Positions 27,074 to 42,000 of a stretch of 64,000 nucleotides of DNA are shown here, piece by piece. Source of the DNA: Camarhynchus parvulus. Its lineage: Eukaryota > Chordata > Aves > Passeriformes > Thraupidae. Location: assembly GCF_901933205.1 (NCBI RefSeq), contig NC_044572.1, positions 110,992,965 through 111,056,964 of the forward strand. Reading direction: 5' to 3'. Under the pieces are notes generated by a model, which worked only from the letters and a program-made list of their open reading frames with translations, had not been told where the DNA came from and made no database searches. Position 1 is the first letter of the stretch. Each line of letters opens with the position of its first letter. The position numbers and the translations under genes are program-made.

Positions 27074-30000
27074 GGACTAATAGACTCTCATAAACCTAGA
27101 TAGGTAGTTTTACTCAGTTCTTAGTGTACCTTACTGGATTTCTTTACATGGTTCCTTTCTGATTACTTTTTTTTTAGCTTTAGGTGAATCCCTTAATCTT
27201 GAGCTTAGTTTTCTGCTTGTAGAAGGTGAAAATATTGTTCATACCATGAAAGGACATGATGGGTTTCTATCCATGACTGACTGTCAGCTTGTTGTTTCTC
27301 TTGGGTTGTAAAGAGCCCCAACTAAGTGCAGCATAACATTGCTTCAGTCTTAGTGCTCTCATGTGATGAGGTAAAGACATGGTCTCTCAGGTGAAGTGTC
27401 AATACAGGAGGAGGCTGCAGAAAAAAATAAACTATAGCAATTTATCATAAAAAAATATCTCTCAGCACCTCTCAAACTGGCAGTTTCAGCCCAAAAATGC
27501 AATATGAACTTGTATGTAGGAGAAGAGTCCATTATATTTGTTTAATTACATAACTTTGTGCACTTTTTACTCAGTAATGTTTTAATTATTTCTTTAGTAG
27601 ACTCTCCTTTAAAATTTTCAACAAGAATTTTAAAAGGCTGAAATTAGGATTATTCACAGACAAATCTATGAGTTTTGGCTTCTGTCTAATTAATAAGGTC
27701 TAACAAAACAATGCACAGCTTGTCAGTCCACAGACCTAGTGGATGTGGTTATCCACCGTAATAGAAATGATTATTTTTAAGGCTGGAAATTAATGTATTT
27801 CTAGCTTTTACCTTCATTTATTGTCCAAACTTAAAGTTGGATAGACAAGCACAAACAGTATGGTTGTATGGATGTTGTTGATGGTTCTGGGTCTAGCAAC
27901 TATGTCAATAAAAATGGACAAGATTCTGGAAGAGAGTGAGAGTGGTCCTTGAGACACTTGTAAATGGCTACGAGTAGGAGAGTATGTCAGTTCTGTTGGA
28001 TACTACCAAAAACCTTGTGTTGGATCTGCTGCTCAGGGTTGTGGTGCACCAAATCATCTAGAGCCAAGGTAGAATTGCAGTTGAATGAAGGCTGATGTGT
28101 TTAATTTTGTCTCTGTTCTTAATGTTGTGAATGAAACATCTCAGATAGTATCAATAACTATGGTTGCATATCTCTTTGCATCTTAGCATCTGGGTTTTTT
28201 TTTGTCTTAGGAAATAGAAAAGATTAAATGACTATGGGTATGAAGTAATTTCTTATTTCTTCTATTTGGAGAACATTCAGGGAATGTTTCTAATGAAAAA
28301 TGACAGCTTGCATGTGTCAGTTCACGTGGCATTTGGGCTTTCCTTGAAAAGTAACAGGAAAAGCTCATGTAGTTGCAGGTAGCTATAAAGACAGAATAGA
28401 TATTCAGGCTTTGCTGGATTTTATGCAAAGGTAACTACAGTATGTAGCACTGTGGTTCATTTCAAGCACTGCCTGCATTTTGCACAAGACACCATTTTTT
28501 TCCAGAAGAATGACCTGATGTGAGATGTCCTCATGCACTGTGTTGAATCTTTTGCTTCCCCCTTTTCCCAACATTCACAGCAGAGCTGTAACTGTGCTAA
28601 CTCTCCATGAGTCATTTATGTTATGTGAAAATGGCAGTGCAGGGATTGTTGCTGCTTAACTGCAATCATCTGCAGCTAATGAAACTCTTACTCTTAAAAT
28701 TATGGTCTCATTAAAACTCATTTTTAAAACTCAATTTGAATAGCTTTGGCAATGTTTCTTGTAAATATTTTTAAGCAGAAGAATGAGCATATTGTATTTT
28801 TAAGACAGGAAACCAAATGATCTGAAATCTCCCTCCATCTTGACCTTACAGATGTGTCTTTTGGTAAATTATGTTATTATCTTATCTTTGTTTCCTTAAC
28901 TATGAAACAGAGACCTAGACTATTATAGGATTTAGCTCTCTGAATTTTATTAAGTACTTCTGAATCTGTTATAGAAAAGTAACTCTGCATTAATATTTTG
29001 CAGTTTCATGAAGTGATAATAGCAACCTGCAAACACAGATTACCACTTTCTCATGTTCTCCTGTACTTTATAACTCGTGGCACAGCCATTTAATCCTTTC
29101 CCCTCTAGACAGAATGGCGACTCTAAATGTGGAAGCTGCACAGCCAGTGCTTCTAAGATTATAATCAATCTGCAGCTTTTAACTTCTGAATTTAAAAGTG
29201 AAATTTAAACTTTCTGGAAATCCAATACTTACTTTTTCCATACAGCTGCTGTTTGCTATCTAAGACTTGAGTAATAACAATAACAATAGCAATAACAACA
29301 ACAATAATAATAATAAATTGATGTCACCTTAGCTATCCTGATATAATTAATGAAAATACCTGTTATTGAATATCCTCATAGTTATGAAATTTGAGCTAAT
29401 AATAATCTGTCAAATATTTCAGCACTGATTTGAAATAAGTGCCCATCAAGTGGAAAAGAACCTAACAGCTGTAAATAGCCTGTTTCAGCTGTTTTCAGCT
29501 CTGTATTGGAAATTCCTGGAATCTGGATATATCCTGGAGCAGTATTCTTAATGTGTGTTCATCTGCTTTTCTAATCTGGTTTTAGCTATGTTTTATTAGT
29601 GTTTTAATTGTGCCAAACTCTGTAAAAACTTGAATTTATTCAAGTACTATGATGTCAGACTTTTAAAATATGTTAATATGTTTCTAGTCTTCCTAATTTA
29701 TATTTTCATTTCTTTTTCTCAAGATACCTGTAGTTCTATTAGTAATTTTATTAAGATTTCATCTTTTGAAACTACTCATCATTACTGCTGAGTTTTAATA
29801 GAAGGGAGTAGAATATTCCGTCATGACTAATACCAAGCCTAGATGATTAATATTGTTATTTCCTTATTACATAGCTACGCTCCTCAAAGCAAAAATCCAT
29901 TAGGGTTTAGTGGGATAGAGTGCAAGATTGAATCACCAGTTACGGCACAACATCCTTCAAATAACTGTCCTTGGTTCCTCCTTTGTCATGCAGGTCTATT

Positions 30001-33000
30001 AATTCTGAAAGCCTGAGCTGCAAAGAAAAGAAACAGTTGAGGAGTGGATTTAAAGTGTACCATCAAATATGCTTTGTTTGTGACCTTGTTTACATTGATA
30101 CTTTTACTGTAAAGGCTCAGGTTTCTCTTCTTTCTTACAAAGCAAATAGAAATATTTTCATCTTTATTTGTACGTGAGTGCACTTTACCCTCCAAAAGAT
30201 TTTTTGGAATATTTCATTCTGCACAGCATCTCCTGGTTGTGGAGCTAAAACTCAATTACACTTTAGTTCTGGGACCCAGTGTTTTTCTTTCTGGGCATAG
30301 CCTCCAAAAGGTAGAAAAATTAAACAGACGCAAAACACTCCAATTTAATGTAGGAAAAATGAAAACTCCTATGGGCATGGAAATTATCTTCTCTGGTCAC
30401 TATTAAGAAGATTTCATTTACTCATAAGGACTAGAAAATACTGTCCAACTGGCACCAGTTATGTTTTCTTTAAACAGGTAACAACCATGTGATATAGACT
30501 GAAAGCAAATGTTCACCTCCAAAAGGCAACTTCTGTATTTCTAATGGCTTGATGTGGACCTGAGAGAGCAGTGGGAAGACTAGAGCAGGTGTACTCATTA
30601 ATTAGCCAGGAGGAGTCACAAGTAGGAGGTGTGCTCAAAGAAGTGCAAATGAACACACACACATAGTCTTCTGACAACTTTCCAGGAGTTAAAATACCTG
30701 ATTTAATTCTTCAGAAATTTCATTGTTCTCACTATAGTAAAGTCAAGTGGGTGCCAGGAAAAAGCTTTTAATCCAGGGATTATCTAACACCTGTACATAT
30801 TTTTAGGTCTTTTTTTCTCTACATTGGGTCTTTGTCTTTTGACAGTTTGTTCGGTGGAGGAGGAAGAGGAAAGGAAAGGAGAATGGCCTCTGTATAATTT
30901 TTCAATAGTATCCAGTGTTGGCCTGTTCCAGCCAGATACATGGAGGTTTCCAGATGGCCCACCCCATACTTCTCAACCACTAGTATGGTACAGTATGGTA
31001 TTGGTGTTTTGGTATCTGTTTGTCAGAACTGGGCCTATTTCTGGATGGTTTTGGTCTTTTTTTCCTTTTGCCCTGATAGTACTGATGCTGTTATACAAGT
31101 TCAGTTTGGTACTACCTGTTTCTTGTTAGCTGTTTTGAAAGACTGTGGCCAGTAAAATAGCTTGCAGTAGTAAGAGTTTCACAGGTCACAAGAAGAACTT
31201 CTGTGCAGGTTTGGTTACTGAGGGAAGAAGCTCTTCAGTAAAAAATTAAACCAGTTACACATTCTCTAGATTTTTGGGCAGACACCTGCAAGAGTTACCT
31301 CCCTGTGCTTTACACATTCTCTAGATTTTTGGGCAGACACCTGCAAGAGTTACCTCCCTGTGCTATTAATCCTTTTCTGAGAAAAATGGGAAATAGTCAC
31401 TCCTCAGGCTGAATCGGCATTACCAGGATAATGACATATATCTTTAAATGTGATCTAGGAAATGTTCATAGCTCTATTCCGCTTCACTTGCCCTTGTCAA
31501 GCCAGTAGTGATTGAGAGCATTTAAAAGATCCTAATTGTGCTGACCTGTTAAAAGGAATTTTCAAGGGATTGTTCTACATCAATAAGCTCCCATATTTAA
31601 GCATTGACTGGCAGTAGGAAGTAATGAGGATGTTTCTAGATTTTCTGAAATGCATTCCCTTCTTATACTATTCTGAGTATGAAGTACTTACATGGTAAAT
31701 GGATAGACAGGCATGTTTCACCAAATCTCCACCATTTTTCAGATTTCTTGAGTTTTTTTTGACATTGTTTGTTCGGTCATGTTTATATGGGAAATCAAAT
31801 ACAAAACATATTCAAAATCCCCTGTGCACTTCAGGTCATGTGTGATTTCTGAATGAGTGATTGCAGAGAAGTGTTGGTGAGTGCTAAAGTTTACCATAAT
31901 GAATGCTAACAGATAAAATATTTTGTTTAAATATCCATCACCATTAAAGATTGCAAGTTTTCACAGACTATAAAGCATCTTTCCATCAATCAATAAGTGA
32001 GGTTTTAGGGTAAAGAGAATCACCTACACAACAATGGCAACAACAAATCTGTGAAACAAAGTTTTTGAGTCTTTGGTTGGGTTCTTTTTTTTTTCTTTTC
32101 TTCTTTTCCCAATTAAAACACTGGGAGCTTTGGAAATTGAAAGCTTTAAGACATTTAAATTTTTGATTTTACTTCTACAACTGCAGCTTTCAGTATTCCA
32201 GGATCTTTATATCTTGACAGGAAAGTGCTATCTAAATGGGGCTTTGTTGAGTCAAAGCATCTGTATATTATGTTCATTAAATATCATGGAGCTATGTAGC
32301 ATCAGCAGTGTTTTTCTTATTTTCTGAATTTTTATAGAAAAAGAGAGCACAGAGAAAATTATAAAACTAGAATTATTAAGGTTTGAGAGGCTTGGACTTT
32401 CTAAAAGTGAGACCTGTAGTTCATGCACTCATTTGTAATATTCTTGCATAATAACCTAGCAGCAATGTAATAGAATTATACAAATCATTTTGGTTTTCTT
32501 TTATTGTTGATGTTGCAAATTTTGTTTCCGAAAACACATTCACTCTATATAATAGTCGATAAATTATTGTTTTTATAAGATTTTATAGTCTCAAATGGTA
32601 ATTAACTGCTAGCAGGAATGGATTTCTGTGGTGTTATTGCTTAATTAAGAAAATAAGAAAAAGTAAAATAAGGGTTGCAATCGGATAAGTAGCCTAATCA
32701 GTTTTGCTTAATATATCAGATTTATGCTTAATTTTGAAAGTTACAAAGACCTCATGCTATAAACTGATTAAAACTGTAATTCAGCACCTTTTTGTCATTG
32801 TGCTGAAATATGAATCTTTTTTACTTATTTGGTGTTATATGCTAATCTTTTTTGTTTCCAAAATATCTATAAATGTACTCCAGTTAATTAAAATACAGCA
32901 TGAGTACCTCCAAATCCAGTTTTGCCTTTAAAATTTAGACACTGATGAAAATTATTTAAAAAATGTTCAGGAACTATGATTTCTGAAATTTTCAAATTAT

Positions 33001-36000
33001 AATTGTATTGGATCCCAGTTTAGCCGAATACATATGTATTTGCCTACAATTATAAATTTACATATCATATTGAGTTGGGGAATTTCTTTTTTACAAATAT
33101 TTTTGAAGAACAAAGTAATTTTCTCAACTTCAACCAGATGCAGTGCAATTAATCTGGGGCAGAAAAACTGCTACTGCATTAAATGGCATGAAAGTATGCT
33201 ACAGAATCACAGAATTCTTATGTGTTTTCTCAGCTGAGAACTTTTCCCACTGGGCACTTTCCCTGAAGTACTAAAAGAACTTTCTCAGAGATTAGATCCT
33301 GAACAGCCAAGAAGCTTAGAAGAATTAACTGCTTATATTGATCTAAAACATTACTTCAAATACAAATTTGTCCAGGAATTATTTTTTTTGTCATATTGAA
33401 GTTGATAAGATTCAAAACAGAACAAATAAGAATAGGTTTGTAGAGTAATATTTATTCAAATATAGAATTAGAATTTGATTTCAAACTCTTTAGGACCACT
33501 TTTTATTCATTTTTCATGAGCATTTATATTCTGGTGCTTGATTACTGTGACTGTTCATGAAAACTAAATGTTAAGGTCATATTTGCCAACAGCAAATTTT
33601 ATATTGAATATGTAAATGTGAAATTTACTACGAGCTGTGTGTTTGACCCCAGCCTTGCAATGAGATTAGTGTGAGCAAACTCTTGGTCTGGGAATGATCT
33701 TTTTTTTTTATTCCAGACCTGGAGCTCTGCATAGTCAGGCAAAATGTTCAAGCCATGCAACACTTATATTGTTTTCAGCAATTATAGACATATGTCTGTT
33801 CATAGAATGTCTTAAAATTTAAGACTGAACTTCAAAATACTGTGTCAACTGGATGCTTTTCACTCTTCAACCACTAGGAACAGGAACAATAGCTGACATG
33901 TTATACAGTCTGGTAATGTATATATATTTTGAATACTACTAATGAGGCATTCAAAAATTGTAAACATAAAAAATTGTGCTTGTTTAGTAGCTGTCTTAGA
34001 AATTTCATAGAGAATTCAACCAGGAGGGCACTTTTTTCCTGGTAAATTTGAATTGTAAGAACAATTTGACTAAAAGGAACAGGAGATTCTTATATATTTA
34101 ATAGATTATTAAGCAGTTTCATTGTTTTGTTAATAATCAGGATTAAAAAGCTCAAACCATTCAAAATCCTTACTATAATAAGAAAAAAATGTCCATTATG
34201 ACCAACTATGAAAAGAAAGAAGTCCAAAATCTTTAAATGAATAATTTAATTAGAATTATTTCTTCTCCTTGAGGAGTACACATTACATGTAAAATTTGAA
34301 GACCCTAATTTCAAGTTATTGTCTAGTTTCTGTCACAGTTTACTGGGAAAAAGCATTTCCACTTTTTACTTTGTTTCGATTTTTACCCTTACTTAAAAAA
34401 GTTGAAAAAGCAAAACTTCTGTATGAAGCTTTTTTTTTTTTAGTATAATATGTTCCAGCAGAAGAAAAATACATATCCATTCATAAGAGGGTTTCTAGTG
34501 ATCATCATTTGAATTGTAACTGGGTAAGTCTAGGAAGCATGCAAATAAATGGAAAATTGTGCTTTATCCTGTAAATATTGATTTTTTTTTCTTTATGTAA
34601 CATGGGTAATGTCTTTAGCCTTTTGCTATATTTTATAATTTATGTGACTTTTGTATTGGGAGTGGAGAGTCATAAGTGCTAGGTCATTCTTCTGAGATTT
34701 TCCTGGATAATTGCTAAAATGTGGCTTTTGGTTTTGAGAGATGATATACAATGTTTTTCTTCAATTCAGCTCATGATTATGTGCTGGATTATATTGTTTT
34801 CTCTTGTACTGTTGGATAGATCATGTGTTATACACTCTATATTCTTCTAGAATAGTCATTGCATTATCATGCATTGTGTGCTGTAACACTTGCAGACCAC
34901 GAGCAAAATCTTAATATTCTACATAGGAGATACTGATATTATTACCTGTTGTGCTGGTTTTCACATTTCATTAACTAGTAATTTAATGACTGAAGCTCTG
35001 GCCTGTATACAGCGCAAAGTTTGTTTGTTTGGGTCAGCTTTTATCACCAGAAAGTGTTATTCCCATATAGTCTGTCATTTTTTGCAGGTTGATGGATGGT
35101 AATCAAAAGCTGGCTCAAATAGATGTTGGGGAAATCTGTGATGGGATATTTAGTTGGTGTATATTATACCTACTTTAAATAATTTTTAGGGTTTTTTTTT
35201 TGTCCAAGAGAATGTGTTTTATTAAATTTTTCTGCTTTCATTTAAAGATGATTTTATTGATCTCTTACTATCTGAAACCATTATTAGAGAATAGCACCAT
35301 CAAAGATTGGTTGGTAGCCTGCAAATAATTTGTAAATTACAGTTCTGGCTTATGCTCAACACTTTATATTATATTGGACTAAAATCTGCTAAAATGATAC
35401 TATTTGTATGAGTAATAAAGATTGATTCCGCCAGGGTTTTGTGCAGATATGATGAGTCAGAAGAATTCCTACATATAATCTAAGTATTAAAATATGGCAT
35501 GCTAAAAAGAAAAGAAAAATTCTTTGAATTTTTATGTCATGCATCTTTGACGGCAAATGTGCAAATCCTCTGGAGCCTACTTAAAATGTGGTTTAGGTGC
35601 TACAGATGTTGATAGATTTTTCTTAATATTCTCCATAACTAATTGCAAGGAGAAAAAACCCCAAACGACATTGTCAGCATAGACTACCATCATGGTTGCT
35701 TTCCAATTATTATGAAGTCCAAAAATCTTGTATCTTAAATTAGAAATCCTCTGTAGATTGATGGGAAAGCCTATCATTCATCTGGCTGTACACATCACTG
35801 CACAAACGATGCTGTGCGAGCCTGTGGAAAGCTGTGCAGAAGTCAATAGGTGCTGTTGCAACACTGGTGTGAAGGCCTCTCCCATTTTTTAGGGGTATTG
35901 TTTGCTTAAGGGGTTCACATGTTTCTCCCAAAGAAGCTTTGGTAAACATCTGGTTTTGACAATGTTGATTAAATTGATCCCAAAAAAATCTGGATCCTGT

Positions 36001-39000
36001 GTAAATTTCTGAGCTCTGCTGATGAGAAGTTTACTGCCATATATACAGTTGTAAGGAAAGTGTGTTGTATGCGAAGATGAAACATACATGTGAATCAAAT
36101 TAGTTGGAATCTGAATTAGGCTTTTGGATTTATAACATTTGACTAATGGTGGAGTTGAGAAGGTTGCCTAAATACAAGTGGGGATTTTATAAGTCTCATA
36201 GAGTTGTAATACACAGTTAGAATCACACAATCACACAGAATCACTAGGTGGGAAGAGGCCTACAAGATCGTCGAGTCCAACCCAGCCTTAACACCTGAAC
36301 TAAACCATGGCACCAAGTGCCACATCCAGTCTTTTAAACACATCCAGGGACGGTGACTCCACCACCTCCCTAGGCAGACCATTCCAGTACTTTATCACCC
36401 TTTCTGTAAAAAGACTTTTTCCTAATATCCAACCTATATATCCCTTGGCTCAGCTTAAGACTGTGTCCTCTGGTTCTGTCAGTTGCTGCCTGGAGAAAGA
36501 GACCAAGCCCCACCTGACTACAGCCACCCTTGAGGGAGTTGAAGAGAGTGACAAAGTCACCTCTGAATCTCCTGTTCTCCAGGCTAAACACCCCAGCTCC
36601 CTCAGTCATTCCTCACAGGGCTTGTGTTCCAAGCCCCTCACCAGCCTTGTTGCCCTCCTCTGGATGCGCTCAAGCGTCTCAATGTCCTTCCCAAACTGAG
36701 GGACCCAGAAGTGCATACAGCACTCAAAGTGTGGCCTCACCAGGGCCAAGGATGACCTCCCTACTGCTGCTGGCCACTATTCCTGATACAGGCTTTAACT
36801 ACCTGAAAGTTTTTTATTGTCCAAAAGTACTCAAGTTTCCTATTTCATATTAAAAAAAAAAAAGTAAATTACTTGCTGTTTAATTTCAAGCACACTGGGA
36901 AAAATTCCATTGGCATTTCTGTCATTTTCAGTGTTTTTAAGAGATTTATCTTGTTCCTCTTGGCCAGTTGCTTTGGAAGCCATTACATATCTAATTTGAA
37001 AATATGTGTTCGTGAATTAGCTTCGACAGAGAGAAAGTGCCCAGCAGCCGAATACATAATCACATTTAACAAGTGGAACATCTGTGAGTATTCAAAGTGG
37101 AGAACTCTGTAACTAGTTCCTGTGTAACTACAAAGTTAATTTACTGTGGTTGAATAATCCTGGAGAAGTAGAGCCATTCATGGAGTAGATAATGTGAAAA
37201 CAAAGATAGGCAGTTCTGAACTCTGGCATGTACTCACTACAAATAGATACACCAAAAAAGCTCATAAACCTTGGAAAGAGTTTGGCTTGAAGTCTTCTAG
37301 TTCTTTGGGGATTTTTTTTGGTGTTTGCATAGGTATTTTCTTGTCCTGAATAGCTGCCTATCATGCAGAGCTGAATGGCTATTAAATGCATCTTTGTGTA
37401 TCTCTTCAATGGGCCACAGTCCCACACATGTAGTAGTCCATAGGTTGAGAATCATTAACAGGACCCATTGTTTGATACTGAAATGAACATTTGCATTAGA
37501 ATCAACCGCCAGTTGGGATGATTCAAAGAATATACTGGCAGATCATGATAAATAGTGTATTACAGTTGGGATCTATTTAAGGAGTTGTTAATTTTCGTGT
37601 TTCAGAATATGGTATGAAATATTTCAGTTCAAGGACCCGTGATGTCCCATATGACCTATGAGTCATGGCCTCCAGGGTATGTTCTCAGTTTTGGAATACA
37701 TAGCATTTTTTAATTCCTTGCATTTCGTAGTTTGTGTGTTGGAGTAATGGCCTTCTAATTATTTACTATGAACTATGATGACCAGTACGTGCAGCTTTTA
37801 AAGAAACAGAATTCAAAATTAGGGTATATGACTTAAGAATGCAAATTACGCGTTTAATAGCAGTATTTTTATGAGTGATATTATTGATTCTAAGATTAAG
37901 GGAAGAAAAACAGGAAAATGCTGCAGACTTATTTTTTTTTTGCATTGATACCTTTGGCTTAGGCACTACTATATAAACATGCAGCTAAGCAATAATTAGT
38001 TGCAGCATGCTACTATTCTGACTGAAAAAGCAATAAACATTTTCGTGTTGATGGTGGAACATAAGAAAGGTTAAAGAGTTCCAGAAAGCTGCAGTCAGAT
38101 CTTTTAGACAAACTTGGAAGTGCTGCATTCCACAAGTGTTAGATGTAAAAGTTTGAAATCATATTCTTTTTGTGCACTGAATAAAGCTAAATAAACTAGC
38201 AACAACAGTACTAAATATCTTTTCATCATTTAATCCATACAACTTCTATATCAACATATTAAGTGTTACTATTATTCGTTTTAATTAGAAAAAATAAACT
38301 GTCAGGATTCTATGTCCTCTGTGTGATCTATATTTGGTCTTCTATAGCCTGGTGGATGTCTTTTATTTTGTAGGTTTATTATGTTTTCTGTAAATTTTTA
38401 TTAAATTAATCTCTTTCTCCTACTTCCTCAGTACACTTATTCATATTGCTTGCATCTGATTATTTTAGTCATTCCTGTGAAGGAAATTCTGTACAGGTCT
38501 CTCAGTGTTAGCTAATATAAGCGGCCTACTTGGCATGTAGTCTTGAAAGATGGTGAAATCTATTTTTAAAGGAGAATCATTTCGTTTTCTACTAATACAG
38601 TGTCAAGGTTGCATGTTCTGGTACTTCTGTGTCTAAAGCCCATGAGCCTGTGAAAGTAGGTAGAGCAAGGATCAATGAAGGAAGCCTGAATATATCTATA
38701 AGATGACTGGTATGATACTGTACATCTGAGAAACCACCTAATGGTCTAGCTAAAACGTGTGCTGTCACCTGGGATCAAGAGTAATTTTCCTTCTAAGTGG
38801 CCAGCCTGATGGGACTTGTCAAAAAGCATCAAACCCTGAATCTCTGTGTATGTTACTCTGAAATGATGTTTTGTGTAGTGCCTTAGTAGCTGGAGCATTC
38901 AATAAGCAAGCCCTGCTTCAATTCCATTGCTTCGTCATCTTGCAGGTCCATAAACCTCTATCTGCACTTTTCAGTATAACTCTTTAGTGGTGGGCACTGG

Positions 39001-42000
39001 AGGGTGTCTTTGCTGTAAATTCCTATGTTACTGCATCCCCCTACACTTTTTCAAAACTGTGCTAGCAGCAGGATACAAGCAGAAGAGAGCTCAGAATAGA
39101 AGGGCATGTCTTCCTGTGTTCTTGGGAAGTGCACCACTCTGCCCTGCAGTTCCTGTCCCCTTGTTTGAGATAGCCCCCAGTTCTAGTGTGCAGCCCTTTG
39201 GGTTTGTGTCTAAATATCTAACATGGTGTTTGGAGCCAGACAGCAAAAACTTTAAAATGTACAATTGTGATAGTGTCAAACTATAGCCTGAAGTATGCTT
39301 TTAGTTGTGCAGCCCGAATAGGAACTTCTGTCATAAAATTGTGTTCTATATACAGCCATGTACACCATACACAGTTTGCTCTGTATATTGGAAAGAGAAA
39401 TTTTTTGAAGGGAAGAAGCTTTTGATTTTGATATCTCTTGATAATATATTTCTTTATTAACTTCAATTATTGGCAAATACTGTGATAAATATTAGGTCAT
39501 AGGAATTAAAAACTCACTATGCATTGATGTGTTCCTAATAATTCTGTATTAACTACATGGTGCATTTACTAAATAAAGCAGTAGATTTTTAAAATAAAGG
39601 CAAATTCAAGACAGTTGTGTGCATAAAGCCTTGTAGGTTTTGACCTCTGTGTGATTGTGTTAAAATGTGTGTTTTGTTATCTGCTGATGGACGTGATGCT
39701 TGGGTATTGTGTAACTGTAGAGTGGCTAGAAAGGTGCCTTCTACCTTTTCTTTTTTTTTTTTTTTTTCTGTTTTCCCAATCTGTATAGTTCAAGGTATTC
39801 ACCAAAAAATTGAATTTTTCTTCAAAAACTGAAGAGTGAAATTTGCTTCAATTCAAGAGAATATAGATCTTGGGATCTAAATAAGTGTTCTGTTTTAAAT
39901 CCTTACCAGTTTATTGGTGGGTAAATTTCACTGGTAATTTGAGAGGGGATTTACAGTCTTATTCAGGAAAGAATACTTACAGAACGGACTTCACCCTTCA
40001 TTGCTTTCCTGAATATATTGAGAGAGACTTCAGCATATGGTCTAATGTTTTCTTGAACTGGGAATTTAAAAGGGTTTTAAAAGGCAGTATCATTGTAGAC
40101 ATTATTAAAAATTTGGATTAGTGTTGTTACTATGTAGATATTTTCTTCAGCAATATCACACATCACCATAAAATTTACTCATTCAAATAGCCCCCTTACA
40201 GTCATTACAGTAATTGCATAAAACTATAGTCACTGTCGCTCCAGAAACTCTGACTCTCTTGTCACTATTTCACACAGCTACTGGCTCAGACATGCACAAC
40301 TGGGTTTTTTACCTATATCATTTCATTCACGAACATCCTAAATTTATATGGGGCTATTTGTTATAGAAGTAAATTAATTCTTGGTCCCACTGTTAGTAAG
40401 GTTATACTTTTTATAACAAAGTTTATTGACAATATTTAATGCTTCTCTTTGTATAGTTCTTTCCACATGTACTCATTCTGAATTAAAAAGAAATATGATT
40501 TTTAAAACAGCAGCAGGAATTTGATATATGTAGCCATAATGTTGATGAGGAGATGTTAAGATTTTTCTGTGTCATGGCTTTTTCCTGTTACAGGGATGAT
40601 TTTGTTAGATGCTGTGCACCAACAAATGAATAGCTGGTATTATTCACTAGCTGAAATAAAAACATAAAGGTAAATAAACTATTAACAGCGGTACTAAATA
40701 TCTTTTCATCATTTAGTCCATGAAACTTCTATATCAACATATTAAGTGTTACTATTATTCACTTTTAACCAGAAAAATTAAAACTTGACATAGTTAGGTA
40801 AATTCATATGCCTAAAATCTAAGGCTTCATAGAATATCTCAAAAATATTAACAAAAAAATCTATCTTGACTAGTCTTGAATAGACTATCTTGAATAGTCT
40901 ATATAGCCTCTGAAAATAAAACAGATCATTGCCTTTCAGTGATACAAACAATGAGCAAATCTTTTTAATGGTGTCTGGTCATGCATTTTCTGCAATTTAG
41001 AACACATTGCTTTAGAAATTGCCAAATCTCTTCTGAAAGGAATTTCTCCATGGCCTACAATGGGAATATATAACGTAGTGGGAAATTGGAAATGTTTGGT
41101 CTACTGCTGAGTTAAAGTTTTGTCATACAAATATTCCCTGGATTTAGCACTGGGAATTTTTCTCACCTTTGCCAAACTCTTCATATATGATAAAAATCAT
41201 CTCAGGGGGTTGCTGCATTGTTGATGAAATTTTTGAAAACATGTTTTTATATTTAATCAAAATTAGTATTCCATCAAAAATAAGTTTCTTGTTAATTTTG
41301 TACAGTTTGGGTCCAGTTACATCTTTTTATATACTAGGGAACATCATAGGATCATAGAATATCCTGAGCTGGAAGGGACCGACCAAGAACATCAACTCCT
41401 GTGCGAGACACCCCAAGAATCACACCACGTGCCTCAGGGTATTGTCCAAACACTTCTTGAACTCTGTCAGGCTTGGTGCTGTGACCATTTCCCTGGAGAA
41501 GCTGTTCCAGTGTCCAACCACTGTCTGGACACAAAACCTTTTAGTGGTAGCCAAACTAAACCTCCCCTGACTCAGTTTCATGCTGTTTCCTCAAGTCCTG
41601 TCACTGGTCCTGGGAACGAAGAGATCAGTACCTGCTCCTCCTCTTCCTGTCCTGAGGGTGTTGTAGACCACAGTGAGTTCTCCCGTCAGTCTCCTCACTT
41701 TCAGGCAGAACATACCAAGCGACCTCATAAGGTTTTACCTCCAGACCCTTCACCATCCTCATAGCTCCCATTTAGACACTCTCTAGTAGCTTGATGTCTT
41801 TTTTATATTGTGATACCCTACACTGCTCCCAGCTCTCAAGGTGAGGCTGCCCCAGTGCAGGGCAGAGCAGAGCAGGACAATCCCCTCCCTTGTCCAGCTG
41901 GAGATGTTTTGCCCAGGAGACGTGGTTGGCCCTCCTGGCTGCCAGGGCACTGTTGACTCATATTCCACTTGCCATCAACCAGGATGGCAAAATGTTTAAA

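Noticed and set aside
33195..33220. ACAGAATCACAGAATTC, similar to CR1 terminal octamers
   Set aside because: The sequence beside it does not continue as CR1 in either direction, so the match is probably chance.
35577..36098. Three overlapping minus-strand open frames that could be a frameshifted old coding sequence
   Set aside because: Joined translation resembles nothing I know. Overlaps of this kind occur by chance, and no retrotransposition signature (poly-A tail, duplicated target) is visible.
36307..36699. Longest open frame in the window (130 codons, plus strand)
   Set aside because: It lies antisense within a minus-strand CR1 fragment, and the CR1 sequence explains it.
40861..40910. 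Short repeated CTATCTTGA/TAGTCT motif
   Set aside because: Two imperfect units of about 24 bp in AT-rich DNA, too weak to separate from chance.
41429..41764. Plus-strand open frame of 111 codons
   Set aside because: It is antisense to the CR1 copy at 41345-41990 and has no protein resemblance.
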